DNA of 64,000 bases, taken from contig PAAY01000082.1 in assembly GCA_002698985.1 (NCBI GenBank), positions 1 through 64,000 on the forward strand, read 5' to 3'. The position numbers and the translations under genes are program-made. The notes below the pieces were generated by a model, which did not search any database, was not told where the DNA came from, and worked only from the letters and a program-made list of their open reading frames with translations. The DNA comes from Saprospirales bacterium (GTDB lineage: Bacteria; Bacteroidota; Bacteroidia; Chitinophagales; Saprospiraceae). Below are positions 1 through 8,455 of the stretch, piece after piece (position 1 is the stretch's first letter; every line of letters starts with the position of its first letter).

Positions 1-82
1 CGGATTACCCGTATCCGCCTGCAAAATTTGCCTCGTTCAGAATAAAATTTGCTCACTTTCGCTCAAGCATGAAAATCTAAAC

Positions 83-102
83 AGGCTCTTAGCCTTTTTT
101 TA
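83..102 (+). terminator. Possible terminator of a gene left of the window
   Basis: A five-pair stem (AGGCT/AGCCT, three-base loop) is followed by a run of T on the plus strand. No gene is seen in bases 1-202, so it would end a transcript that starts outside the window. The stem is short, so this is tentative. Confidence 0.4.
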
Positions 103-202
103 GCTCCTGGCAAACAGAAATCCCGCTGCGAACAGATCCGGAAATCTGCCAAAGGAAGCTCATAACTTGCAAATCACAATCGTAATCAAATCTTCAGGAA
201 AA

Positions 203-1537
203 TCAGGATTGCTCAGCCCTCAACTCATCTATGAACTTCATGAATTCGGTTTTGAAGCTGGCAAATTCACTGGTGGCCGGTCCGCTGAATCCGGTATGTA
301 TGCGCCTGACCCTGTTGTTTTTATCGAGTATAATCATGGTAGGGTAGGCCAGCACATGGTTTAGCATGGGGAGCGCCTTTGCTGCTCCGTCTTTGGAGGC
401 CGGACCGGCCAGGGCTATCTCATAGGGCATGTTGAACCGCTCTTTGTAGGTGCGGAGAGCCTGCATGGCCTTTGCTTCATCTTTGTGTTTTTCAAAAGCC
501 AGTGCTATGACGGCCACATCGTCGGGTTGTTCATTTTTCAGGTAATCAACCAGAAACATGGTTTCATCCCGGCAGTTGGGACACCAGGTGCCCATGATCT
601 GTATGATTTTCACTTTCCCTTCGTAAATGGGGTCGTCGGGTGAAATTAACTTTCCTTCCGGATTTTTAAAAGAAAAAGTGAATCGCTCATATCCCGGATT
701 TAAAAATGTGAGCGAATCGGGGTGTGTCAGCCGGGCATTGTCGTTGCGTTTGGCTTCCCAGGTTGTGCGGTAATGTTTGCCGGAGTAAAAGGCGCCGGTC
801 AGTGTACCGTCTTCCTGAATTTTTCCTTCAAAAAGAAAAGCGTGGGAGCCATCAAAAGTGGAGAGCCAGAATTTATTTCCCAACACCGTTCCCTCCAGGT
901 AGCGGTAGTCGCCGGTTTCTGTCAGAAAAGTGCCGGTGAGGTGGTTGCCGTTTTGCGAGAACTCACCAATGGCAGGGTAGGGTTCTTCCTCATCCAACCC
1001 AAAGGTTGCTTCCCATTTGCCGGTCAGGTTGGCTGCCGGCTCTTTCTTGACCGTTGCGAAGCGATAGTCTTTGCCATGATGCGCCACAAAAGGGATGGAG
1101 TAATTCTCCCGGGTAGTCACCACCCATTCACCTTCAATAACCCCACCTGCGTAATTGGCGCTGATGTAGCTGCTGTAAATAGGGAAATCGATGCGGATGG
1201 TGTCGCGGGCCCTCGACCTGCTTCTGCCAAAGGTGATGTCTTCCGCCGGCACCACCAGGCGCTCTTCACCGTTGATGATCTCGATGTGGAAAGTGGAGTC
1301 GTTGTCGTAAACCACGTCGAAATTGAAAGGCAGCTCACCCTGGGTTACATCCTCGTATTTCATGTTGACTTTGTCGGGCAGCGGCTTGGCTTTTGGATTG
1401 GGCGTGATGTATTGGTTTTCGATTTTCAACACGGCCCGCCACCGGCCGGGAGGCAGCAAGGTGTAGGTTTGTTCTGCCGTGATGCAGGCTTCCAACAGCA
1501 ACAGCGGTATGGCGAGCAGAATGAATAGCTTTTTCAT
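203..1537 (-). CDS. TlpA-like thioredoxin-fold lipoprotein
   Basis: Predicted periplasm-facing lipoprotein of 444 residues with a thiol-disulfide domain. The chosen start, an ATG at 1537, gives a basic-hydrophobic signal peptide with a lipobox-like LLEAC, so the lipidated Cys is residue 18; an in-frame start further upstream would bury this signal. Residues 20-290 are a beta-rich region that I do not recognise. The C-terminal part is a TlpA/AhpC-type thioredoxin fold with the redox motif WCPNC near residues 318-322, followed by cis-Pro and strand segments typical of TlpA. In Bacteroidota such proteins often act in stress or cytochrome maturation, but no specific partner is visible here. Two hairpins with T tracts lie just upstream and separate it from the preceding gene, so it probably has its own promoter. 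Function beyond thiol redox is not known. Confidence 0.85.
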   Translation of the reverse strand: MKKLFILLAIPLLLLEACITAEQTYTLLPPGRWRAVLKIENQYITPNPKAKPLPDKVNMKYEDVTQGELPFNFDVVYDNDSTFHIEIINGEERLVVPAEDITFGRSRSRARDTIRIDFPIYSSYISANYAGGVIEGEWVVTTRENYSIPFVAHHGKDYRFATVKKEPAANLTGKWEATFGLDEEEPYPAIGEFSQNGNHLTGTFLTETGDYRYLEGTVLGNKFWLSTFDGSHAFLFEGKIQEDGTLTGAFYSGKHYRTTWEAKRNDNARLTHPDSLTFLNPGYERFTFSFKNPEGKLISPDDPIYEGKVKIIQIMGTWCPNCRDETMFLVDYLKNEQPDDVAVIALAFEKHKDEAKAMQALRTYKERFNMPYEIALAGPASKDGAAKALPMLNHVLAYPTMIILDKNNRVRRIHTGFSGPATSEFASFKTEFMKFIDELRAEQS

Positions 1538-1563
1538 GTTGTGCAAGTTCCGGTTTTGCGAAG

Positions 1564-1591
1564 AAAAAAAAACGGAATGCCTGGCATTCCG
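1564..1591 (-). terminator. Rho-independent terminator (distal of two)
   Basis: Stem CGGAATGC/GCATTCCG with a three-base loop, followed on the minus strand by nine T. It lies downstream of the 1655-2194 gene, just before the TlpA-like gene. Confidence 0.75.
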
Positions 1592-1595
1592 GTTC

Positions 1596-1630
1596 AAAAA
1601 CGGCCGGCTCAAGATATGACTTGCCGGCCG
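1596..1630 (-). terminator. Rho-independent terminator (proximal of two)
   Basis: A GC-rich stem (CGGCCGG plus CAAG pairing with CTTGCCGGCCG, one small bulge) is followed by TTTTT on the minus strand. Together with the hairpin at 1564-1591 it makes a tandem terminator after the 1655-2194 gene. Confidence 0.65.
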
Positions 1631-1654
1631 ATCTCAGTATATGGTTGCAAATTA

Positions 1655-2194
1655 TCAGCTCGACTTTTCGCCCACAAAGTTGTGCTCTTTGTATTTAAAC
1701 AGCACATTGAAAGTGGTCAAACTTCCGTAAATGCGGGTGATGTATTGCTGCAAGTTCACTTTGTCCTCGTCAGTCAGCACCTTGCTGGAGTTGATGCGCT
1801 GCTCCATGACCCGCAACCGGTCCCTGACCATGACGATTTTGTGGAAAAAGGTTTCGATGGGGATTTCCTTTTCTTTGGCACCTTCCTGACCGGGCACCAG
1901 GATCATTTTTCCTCCTTCCCAACGGTCGCCCAGTGGCACCACTTCGGTAATGTCTGACCAGGTCTGCAAAATGCGCATCAGCGATTTTTCCGCCTCGGTA
2001 AATGTGACTCCTTCTTCGGGCGGAATGGCCTCTACAATCTGCCATTTATCGTATTCTTTCCCGACCATCTTGAGGCCGTAGAGAATGAAGCACACTTCAT
2101 AGGCTGCTTTGTGGAGTTTAACGACGACGCCGTCGCCGTAGGCCGGGTGCTTTACCCTGGAGCCAACTCCCAAAAGTGTCGATGTTTGATCCAT
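1655..2194 (-). CDS. Conserved hypothetical protein with N-terminal Tudor/KOW-like segment
   Basis: A soluble 179-residue protein without signal peptide or membrane segment. Residues 9-55 (GVGSRVKHPAYGDGVVV and the following strands) resemble the short beta-barrel found in CarD-like, Tudor and UvrD C-terminal domains, which often bind nucleic acid or RNA polymerase. The remainder is mixed alpha/beta with a helical C-terminal half from about residue 115. It lies 48 nt downstream of fmt on the same strand and is followed by two terminators, so it is probably the last gene of the fmt transcript. I do not recognise a named family, and any nucleic-acid role is only suggested by the N-terminal motif. 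Confidence 0.75.
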   Translation of the reverse strand: MDQTSTLLGVGSRVKHPAYGDGVVVKLHKAAYEVCFILYGLKMVGKEYDKWQIVEAIPPEEGVTFTEAEKSLMRILQTWSDITEVVPLGDRWEGGKMILVPGQEGAKEKEIPIETFFHKIVMVRDRLRVMEQRINSSKVLTDEDKVNLQQYITRIYGSLTTFNVLFKYKEHNFVGEKSS

Positions 2195-2242
2195 GCTTTT
2201 TGGTTTAGATTTTTTGAAGTACCTGATGCCAATACGGATTTC

Positions 2243-3202
2243 TCAACCCACTGGTTGCAAATTCAGCATTTCGGCGTAGCCGTTCAAAAACGCTGCGGCG
2301 TCCATCCGCTTGCGGCCAGCCAGTTGCAATTCCAGCACATTCACAAACCCGTCAGCGCATGCAACTTTAAACTTTTTCCGATTCTCGGAAAGCAGGGCGC
2401 CTGGGGCAAAACCGTGTTCTGCCAGTTCTTTTTCAGTTCTGAAAATTTTGAGTTCCAGCAGTTGTTTTCCATCGGAAGGGTGGTTCACCTCCACCTTTGT
2501 CCATGCGCCAGGATAGGGACTGAGCCCCCGGATGAAGTTGTGGACGTCTTGTGTGGATTGGCTGAAATCGATCTGGCAATTTTCATGAAAAATCTTGGGT
2601 GCATGGCAGACCAGACTTTCATCCTGCCTTTTCAATTCGTAATTGCCACTTTCGATGGCTTTCACCGTTTTCAGCACCAGCTCGGCACCTTTTGCCATCA
2701 TACGGTCGTGCAGCTCTCCGGCTGTTTCATTTTCCCCGATGGAAAGCTTTTCCTGAAAGAGCAGATCTCCCGTGTCAATCTCATGCTTGATGAAGAAAGT
2801 GGTGAGGCCGGTTTCTTTTTCACCTTTGATGATGGCCCAGTTGATGGGGGCTGCTCCCCGGTATTTAGGCAGCAAGGAGGCATGCAGGTTGAAGGTTCCC
2901 AGCGGCGGCATATTCCAAACCACTTCCGGCAGCATTCTGAATGCCACCACGACTTGCAGGTCGGCTTTCAGGGCGCTCAGTTCTTCGAGAAATTCCGGGG
3001 CCTTTAGTTTGGGTGGTTGCAGCACTTTTAGGCCCTTTTCAAGGGCGTATTTCTTCACGGCAGATTGTATCAGACGCTTGCCACCTCTGCCACCGGGTTT
3101 GTCAGTGGCAGTAACAACTCCAACTACATCATAGCCATTTTTCAGAAGGATATCCAAAGAGGGCACGGCAAATTCAGGGGTGCCCATGAAGACAATTTTC
3201 AT
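2243..3202 (-). CDS. fmt: Methionyl-tRNA formyltransferase
   Basis: Transfers a formyl group from 10-formyltetrahydrofolate to Met-tRNAfMet before translation initiation; cytoplasmic. The 319 residues match the usual Fmt length. Visible marks are the N-terminal Rossmann start (MKIVFMGTPEFAVPSLD), the folate-binding motif HASLLPKYRGAAPI near residues 108-120, with Asn106 and His108 of the catalytic triad, and the DTGD motif near residue 145 supplying the Asp. The C-terminal OB-like domain is present. The start at 3202 is chosen because it opens directly on the conserved first strand. It follows the TolC-type gene on the same strand after 239 nt that hold a palindrome and a decamer repeat array, so co-transcription with the export operon is uncertain. 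Confidence 0.97.
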   Translation of the reverse strand: MKIVFMGTPEFAVPSLDILLKNGYDVVGVVTATDKPGGRGGKRLIQSAVKKYALEKGLKVLQPPKLKAPEFLEELSALKADLQVVVAFRMLPEVVWNMPPLGTFNLHASLLPKYRGAAPINWAIIKGEKETGLTTFFIKHEIDTGDLLFQEKLSIGENETAGELHDRMMAKGAELVLKTVKAIESGNYELKRQDESLVCHAPKIFHENCQIDFSQSTQDVHNFIRGLSPYPGAWTKVEVNHPSDGKQLLELKIFRTEKELAEHGFAPGALLSENRKKFKVACADGFVNVLELQLAGRKRMDAAAFLNGYAEMLNLQPVG

Positions 3203-3347
3203 GCACTGTGTTTTTTCTTCGCTTCGCAAAATTCAAAACTGACGTCGAACGGCAAATAACTGCATAAACGACCAGGTATTATCTGCCTTTCGGCACAGTT
3301 TCCGGTTTTCAATTCTTTCATACACCTGTTAGATTTGAGGAACCGAG

Positions 3348-3365
3348 CCCCGAAAGCTTTCGGGG
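3348..3365. repeat. Perfect 18-bp palindrome
   Basis: CCCCGAAAGCTTTCGGGG is a perfect inverted repeat without spacer in the gap between the TolC-type gene and fmt. It lacks a T tract on either strand, so a terminator role is not clear; an operator or a dispersed palindrome is possible. Confidence 0.7.
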
Positions 3366-3400
3366 GAGGAATTGAAGAATCGAGAGAACCCGGTGCATGC

Positions 3401-3433
3401 TCAAAAACCCTCAAAAACCTCCAAAAACCTCCC
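3401..3433. repeat. Decamer tandem array 1
   Basis: Three copies of a 10-nt unit, TCAAAAACCY/CCAAAAACCT, so five-A tracts recur every 10 nt. On the minus strand the unit reads GAGGTTTTTG. A 5-bp inverted repeat (GGTGC at 3392-3396, GCACC at 3435-3439) flanks it. It sits between the 3' end of the TolC-type gene and fmt, both read on the minus strand. Confidence 0.8.
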
Positions 3434-3441
3434 AGCACCAT

Positions 3442-4938
3442 TTACTCATCCAGGGCATCCAGTGATTTCACCAGCGAGACTTCACGGTCGAAGTCGTAGA
3501 GGGTGCTTCTTCTGAGGTCGTAATAAGCCAGCCAGAAGGCACGCAGGGCGCTCATGTATGAACGGCGGGTGCTTTCTTTTTCTTCCACGGCCACGTTGAG
3601 GTCCAGGATGTCGTTTTTGCCAATCATGTAGCGGTTGCGTGTCATCTCTTCTTTGCGGATGGCGATTTCATAAGCCCGCAGGGCCAGCTCTGCTTTGCTG
3701 CGCAGCAAATCGAACTGTTTCACTTTGAGGCGCATTTCCTGCTCGAAATTAACCTCGTCCTGCTCGACATTCTGACGGATCAGCTCTTTGTTGCTGGTTG
3801 CTGTTTCCAGCCTTGCCCGGGCCTTGCCCCAGTCGAAAATGGGGATGGAGAAACCCAACTGGAAGGTTTCGTTGTCGAGGGGGTTCTGATAGGCATCATT
3901 GAGTTTCTCTCCTGTTTGCGACAGCGAGAAGACGGCGAAAAGATCCATTTGAAGGCCGCTGTTGGCTTTTGCCTGGGCAATGGAACGGTCTGCTTCCAGC
4001 ATGCGCCGCTGCCAGACAAGCGGGTTGCTCCTGTTCTTGAGGGCTATCTCGAGCACCCGGTCGATCTCCAATTGAATGTCGGGCATTTCCGTAGGTGGTT
4101 TCATTTTGAAATTGACAGCCCTTTTGATACCGAGGAAGTTGCGGAGTTTTTCATTGCTGGTTTGAAGGTTCAGTACGGCCTCCTGCACGGCCGCATCGGC
4201 CCGCATGGATTGCAGTTCTATGTTCAACAGTTCGGTCTCTGCAATTCTTCCAACCTCGTATCGGCCTTTGGAAATGGCCAGCAAGGTGTCGGCATTGGCT
4301 TTGTCCCTTTGCGCCGCTTCCAGATCGAGCTGAGCGATGTAAACATCAAAGAAAAAAGTGGCGGCATTGTAGGCTACCTGCTCCATCTCCTCGGCGTACT
4401 TCCGCGTGGCTTCCTGGTAACGGACGGGTTCTATTTTTTTGCTCCACTTGAGGTTGTTGAAGCCAAAAATGGGCTGCACCAGGCCGATTGAAATAGGGGT
4501 TGAGTAATAGCTTACGATGTCGTCGGCGTCTTCCCGGAAGATATCCAGCCGCTGAATGCCGGAGCTGGCGAAAATGGTACCCCCAGTTTGTACGATCCGC
4601 TGGGTGAGTGACAGGCCGAGCCGGTTGCGCATCTGGGCCCTTTGGAGGAAGATGTCCGTTCCGTTGGGTTGGGTGATGATGTCAATGGAGCGGTTCAGAT
4701 CGGGCAAATCGCCACCGAAAGTAATGGCCGGTTTGAAATCAGCCAGGGCACTTTGGTAGGACCAGTAGCGGTTTTTCATGCGGGTTTGAGCCAGCAATAC
4801 ATCTGGGGCGTCGCTCTGGGCCAGGGCTATGATTTCTTCCAATTCCAGTTCCAGGGTGTCGGTCTGTGCCCAGGTTGCCCGCTGAACAGCGGGTGAAAGA
4901 AAAAGGAGAAGTAAAAAGAATGTAAGCGGGTGTCTCAT
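3442..4938 (-). CDS. TolC-family outer-membrane efflux channel
   Basis: Predicted outer-membrane channel of a tripartite exporter, 498 residues. The start at 4938 gives a signal peptide (MRHPLTFFLLLLFLSPAVQ, with a cleavage region around ATWAQ); a longer reading frame upstream would overlap the permease gene and add an Arg-rich stretch without a signal. The mature part has two long helical repeats (about residues 30-240 and 265-480) with the heptad-rich pattern of OEP domains, including SIPIFDWGKARARLE, the typical end of a TolC strand entering a helix. It lies downstream of the permease and adaptor genes on the same strand, which together make a MacA-MacB-TolC-like set. Substrate is unknown. 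Confidence 0.9.
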   Translation of the reverse strand: MRHPLTFFLLLLFLSPAVQRATWAQTDTLELELEEIIALAQSDAPDVLLAQTRMKNRYWSYQSALADFKPAITFGGDLPDLNRSIDIITQPNGTDIFLQRAQMRNRLGLSLTQRIVQTGGTIFASSGIQRLDIFREDADDIVSYYSTPISIGLVQPIFGFNNLKWSKKIEPVRYQEATRKYAEEMEQVAYNAATFFFDVYIAQLDLEAAQRDKANADTLLAISKGRYEVGRIAETELLNIELQSMRADAAVQEAVLNLQTSNEKLRNFLGIKRAVNFKMKPPTEMPDIQLEIDRVLEIALKNRSNPLVWQRRMLEADRSIAQAKANSGLQMDLFAVFSLSQTGEKLNDAYQNPLDNETFQLGFSIPIFDWGKARARLETATSNKELIRQNVEQDEVNFEQEMRLKVKQFDLLRSKAELALRAYEIAIRKEEMTRNRYMIGKNDILDLNVAVEEKESTRRSYMSALRAFWLAYYDLRRSTLYDFDREVSLVKSLDALDE

Positions 4939-4973
4939 CTCAGGTTTTGGTTTATGGTTTTCTGATTTATTCT

Positions 4974-6308
4974 TTATTCGCTTCGCAATGCCTTGATGGG
5001 GTCCTGCCGGGCGGCCCGTCTTGCCGGCAGCAGCCCGAATACGAGTCCTACCGAGGCCGCCACCCCAAATGAGAGCAGTACCGACCACAGTGTCACCTCC
5101 GTTGGAATGCCTGCCGAGGCAGCAATGGTTTGGGCGGAAACAATTCCCAGCACCACACCGATCAGCCCGCCAAAAAGGCTGAGGATGATCGATTCAAAGA
5201 GGAATTGAAGTTGTATATCCGTGGCGGTTGCCCCCATGCTTCGTCGCACACCGATTTCCTTGATGCGCTCTAGAACGGAAGCCAGCATGATGTTCATGAT
5301 GCCAATGCCACCTACCAGCAGTGAAATGCCAGCAATGACCGCCAGGACGAAGTTGAAGGTGTCCTGGGTTTTTTGTTGTTGCTGAAGCAAGAGCTCCGGA
5401 ACTTCCACTTCGAAATCAACGGTGTTGCGGTGCAAACGACGGAGCAACCTCGCCGTCACATCGGCCGAGGCCCTGAGGTAGTGGGCATCGTTGACCTTCA
5501 CCACCAGCCGGTCCAGTTGGTGGTAGTTGTCGGGGCTGTCGTTGCTGTTATTGCTCCTTCGGCCAATGTCGGTGAGGATTTTCCTGGCCCGGTCTTCGTA
5601 GCGGAGCAGCGCCGTTTTGGCGGGTATGTAGATGTCGGAATTGGCGTCGGAAATGCCCAGGGCCTGAAGGCTTTCACCGGAAACGGAGCGGCGTTCCAGC
5701 ACACCGATCACCTTGAGCCACTCATTGCGGAACTTGATCCATTGCCCAATGGGGTTTTCTTCGTAAAAAAGCCTCGATTTCACATTGCTTCCGATGATGC
5801 AAACCGGCCGGCCGCCTTCGAGGTGGCTCTGGTGGAAAAGACTTCCCGAGTTCAGTTTCAGGTTGTTGTGTTCGAAATAGGCATTGTTGGTGCCTATGCA
5901 GTTCACCTTGAGGTATTTGCCGTTGTAAACCACATTGCCCTTGTTGTTGATCTCTGGGCTGATGGAACTGACACCCGGCAGTATGGATTCGATGGCACGT
6001 GCGTCGTTCAGCGTCAGTCCCGGTGTCCACAACTGCTTTTGCTTGCCTTCGCTGTTGTTGTTGCTGTTTTGGTTGTTTTCTTCCTGCTCTTTGAGTTGCT
6101 CGGGTTTTACCGGGTTGATGACGATGTTGTTGGTGCCGATGAGTTTCATTTGCTCCAACAGGGATTGTTTGGCACCTGTGCCGATGGCCAGCATTGCGAT
6201 GACCGCAGCCACACCGAAAATGACGCCCAGGGCGGTGAGCATGCCCCTGAGCTTGTTGCTCATGACGCCCTCTGTGGCCAGTTGGAAATTGAAAAGCAGC
6301 CTTTTCAT
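4974..6308 (-). CDS. MacB/FtsX-family ABC transporter permease
   Basis: Inner-membrane permease of 444 residues. One membrane helix near residues 20-45 (MLTALGVIFGVAAVIAMLAI) is followed by a large periplasmic MacB_PCD-type domain (about 48-315, including an Asn/Gln/Glu-rich linker near 75-92) and then three C-terminal helices of the FtsX domain, with the hallmark IKEIGVRRSMGAT cytoplasmic loop and the end LLPARRAARQDPIKALRSE. It lacks a nucleotide-binding domain: no Walker A or ABC signature is present, unlike E. coli MacB. It must therefore use an ATPase encoded elsewhere. It lies 25 nt after the adaptor gene and 35 nt before the TolC-type gene. Confidence 0.92.
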   Translation of the reverse strand: MKRLLFNFQLATEGVMSNKLRGMLTALGVIFGVAAVIAMLAIGTGAKQSLLEQMKLIGTNNIVINPVKPEQLKEQEENNQNSNNNSEGKQKQLWTPGLTLNDARAIESILPGVSSISPEINNKGNVVYNGKYLKVNCIGTNNAYFEHNNLKLNSGSLFHQSHLEGGRPVCIIGSNVKSRLFYEENPIGQWIKFRNEWLKVIGVLERRSVSGESLQALGISDANSDIYIPAKTALLRYEDRARKILTDIGRRSNNSNDSPDNYHQLDRLVVKVNDAHYLRASADVTARLLRRLHRNTVDFEVEVPELLLQQQQKTQDTFNFVLAVIAGISLLVGGIGIMNIMLASVLERIKEIGVRRSMGATATDIQLQFLFESIILSLFGGLIGVVLGIVSAQTIAASAGIPTEVTLWSVLLSFGVAASVGLVFGLLPARRAARQDPIKALRSE

Positions 6309-6333
6309 GGGTTGAATTTTGAAGCGTTTTTGA

Positions 6334-7725
6334 TTAGCCCATAATGATGAAAGTACCTGATTGAGATTTGGTCTCGGGTTGGTACTCCTCCCGGACTCGC
6401 TTCATCTTTTCCAGTGCTTCCTGCTGTCGTTGCTGCCGCTCTTTTTCGAGTTTGTCTCTCAGTCTTTTTTTCTGTTCCGGGTCCATCTGAACCAGCGGCA
6501 GATCATTGGCATTGGTGGGTATGCTGAGCAGCACCTGGTCTTCGGTGCCCAGCCCTCCGGCAACGATGACGTGGGTGTCGTTGCTTTCACCCACGACTAT
6601 TTCCTGCCGAACAACTTTTCCGGAAGCTTCTTTTTTGAAAACGTAATTGATGCTGTCGGTCATCAGCGCTTCAATGGGGATGTGCATGACGCTGTCGAAA
6701 GTGTAAACCAGGATTTCGTTGCTGGTGGTCATGGCGGGCCGCAGGATGGAGTCGGTTTCCATCAGTTCGATGTTGACCTCGAAAACCTTGGAGTCGTAAG
6801 ACCGGAGTTGTTCGCCCACATTGGCCACCTGGATGACGATGCCTTTGTAAGACTTGCCGGGAAAGGCATCTACTTTCACCTCAACATCCTGCCCCTTTTG
6901 CACCTTGCTGATGTCCACTTCGTTGACGTATGACTTGCTGAGCATCACGCTCAGGTCGGGCAGCTCGGCCACCACCGGGTCCCATACGTCAATTTGTGAG
7001 CCCGGCCCGATTTTACCTCGCCATGAGCGAGCGTAGATCACCATACCGTCTTTTGGGGCTTTGATGGTGAAATCGGCGTGGGCTTCCTGGAACTGTTGCA
7101 TCCTGTTTTGAAGTTGCCGAAGGGAAGCAAGAATTTCTGAAACCTGTGCCTGTGCTTTGGTTTTTGAGAGTTCGTATTTCTTTTTCAGTTGTTCGAAATC
7201 CCTTTTGGCTTTGGCCAGTTCAATCTCTGCCCGTTGCTGTGTGGAGCGGGGTTCGTAAATGCTCTGCTCCAGTTCCAGTTGTTTGTCCCTCATGGAAAAC
7301 TCGAGGTTGACCAATTGGTCACGGATGCTCCTCAATTCAATGGCGGTGTCAATTTTTGTCTGGTCCAGTTGGGTTTGCACCTTGTCGATTTCCGTCTGAA
7401 TGTCGCGCATGCGGGTCTCGATTTCTGTGCGATCGAGGGTGGCAACGTATTCACCTTCTTTCACCAGGGTGCCTTCGGGAACGATGTCGGAAATGGTGAC
7501 CTGCCAGATGCCGATGTTGCGGAGTTGTCTGGGGCCCCGGATCTTTTCAGAATTCTTGGCCTTGAGTTCGCCGGTGGCGTTGACATAGACGTTGAACGGC
7601 CCTACCTCCACCGGAACGCTGAGCCTGTCTGACTGTGTTTTGCTTCCTTGACCGGAGCCTTTGAGAAGGAAAAAAATGGCAATGAGAAGCGCCAGGAGAA
7701 TGGCTACTGGTAGATAGTTTTTCAT
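6334..7725 (-). CDS. HlyD/MacA-type membrane fusion protein
   Basis: Periplasmic adaptor of a tripartite exporter, 463 residues. An uncleaved N-terminal membrane helix (YLPVAILLALLIAIFFLL) is followed by a split biotinyl-lipoyl domain (strands near 45-95 and 220-245), a long helical hairpin (about 105-215, rich in Glu/Gln/Arg heptads), and beta-barrel and membrane-proximal domains to about residue 400. The last 50 residues are a highly charged Arg/Glu/Gln helix, an extension not usual for MacA. First gene of the adaptor-permease-TolC operon; no ATPase gene is present nearby. Substrate is unknown. Confidence 0.9.
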   Translation of the reverse strand: MKNYLPVAILLALLIAIFFLLKGSGQGSKTQSDRLSVPVEVGPFNVYVNATGELKAKNSEKIRGPRQLRNIGIWQVTISDIVPEGTLVKEGEYVATLDRTEIETRMRDIQTEIDKVQTQLDQTKIDTAIELRSIRDQLVNLEFSMRDKQLELEQSIYEPRSTQQRAEIELAKAKRDFEQLKKKYELSKTKAQAQVSEILASLRQLQNRMQQFQEAHADFTIKAPKDGMVIYARSWRGKIGPGSQIDVWDPVVAELPDLSVMLSKSYVNEVDISKVQKGQDVEVKVDAFPGKSYKGIVIQVANVGEQLRSYDSKVFEVNIELMETDSILRPAMTTSNEILVYTFDSVMHIPIEALMTDSINYVFKKEASGKVVRQEIVVGESNDTHVIVAGGLGTEDQVLLSIPTNANDLPLVQMDPEQKKRLRDKLEKERQQRQQEALEKMKRVREEYQPETKSQSGTFIIMG

Positions 7726-7954
7726 CGGAAGGTGCGGGTTTTAAAAGCGGGTGTTTGGACTATTTTCTTCAACAATGCCGGGACAAGAACTGATTTCCAT
7801 CCAGAAATAGCAAGCCCTTAGGTAAACTTTAACGGATGCTGAAAAGTGCCAATGACCGGACCTCGAGGTTGGTCGGCGTTTCCAGAATCAGTTGCAAAAG
7901 AAATCGATTGCGTTTTTGAGTTCTGTCAGGAAAATGCACAATGCCAGAAAAGTA

Positions 7955-7986
7955 ACAGCCGGTAACCTGGAGAGGTTACCGGCTGT
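7955..7986 (-). terminator. Terminator after the DUF3467 gene
   Basis: Perfect 14-bp stem (ACAGCCGGTAACCT and its complement) with a four-base loop, followed on the minus strand by TTACTTTTC. It lies 25 nt downstream of the DUF3467 stop codon and separates that gene from the export operon. Confidence 0.75.
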
Positions 7987-8011
7987 CGGTTGGTGGCGTT
8001 TCAATGCACCG

Positions 8012-8329
8012 TCAGGCTTGTGCCGGTGGGGTATTGAAATTCATTGGCGGGAAAGGCGGCGCATCGTTTTCGTGGATGCTGCCAAACTGAGCCTCAAATT
8101 TTTTGAGGTTTTCGGCCAATGCACGGTAGAATCGCTTGGCGTGTTCCGGGGAGAGTATAACCCTGGACTTGACCTTGGCTTTGGGAACGTTGGGAACCAT
8201 GCGAATGAAGTCGATCACAAATTCGCTCTGGTTGTGGGTGATGATGGCCAGGTTGCTGTATTCGCCATCGGCAATGTCATCCGGTAGTTCAATCTGAAGC
8301 TGGGGTGCTTGAATTTTCTTTTCCGACAT
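8012..8329 (-). CDS. DUF3467 domain protein
   Basis: A 105-residue cytoplasmic protein. Residues 8-90 match the DUF3467 pattern: a short strand (LQIELPDD), ADGEYSNLAIITHNQSEFVIDFIRM, then SRVILSPEHAKRFYRALAENLKKFE. The family is found across Bacteroidota and some other phyla; its biochemical role is not established. The C-terminal tail is Pro/Asn-rich. It is a single gene: it starts divergently from the methyltransferase and ends at a strong hairpin. Confidence 0.9.
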   Translation of the reverse strand: MSEKKIQAPQLQIELPDDIADGEYSNLAIITHNQSEFVIDFIRMVPNVPKAKVKSRVILSPEHAKRFYRALAENLKKFEAQFGSIHENDAPPFPPMNFNTPPAQA

Positions 8330-8455
8330 GAGAATATGATTTGTTGGTTTAGGAAATTGCTTTTAGGTTCCTTTTGGGAACGCATCCCCTGCGCAAAAGT
8401 TCTGCACCGGGGATTTCAGCCTCCGCTGCGAATATCAAAAGAAAGGCATAGTTTC

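Noticed and set aside
3199-3441. An 80-codon frame on the minus strand upstream of fmt
   Set aside because: It spans the palindrome and a decamer array, has low-complexity residues, and overlaps the fmt start; it is not likely coding.
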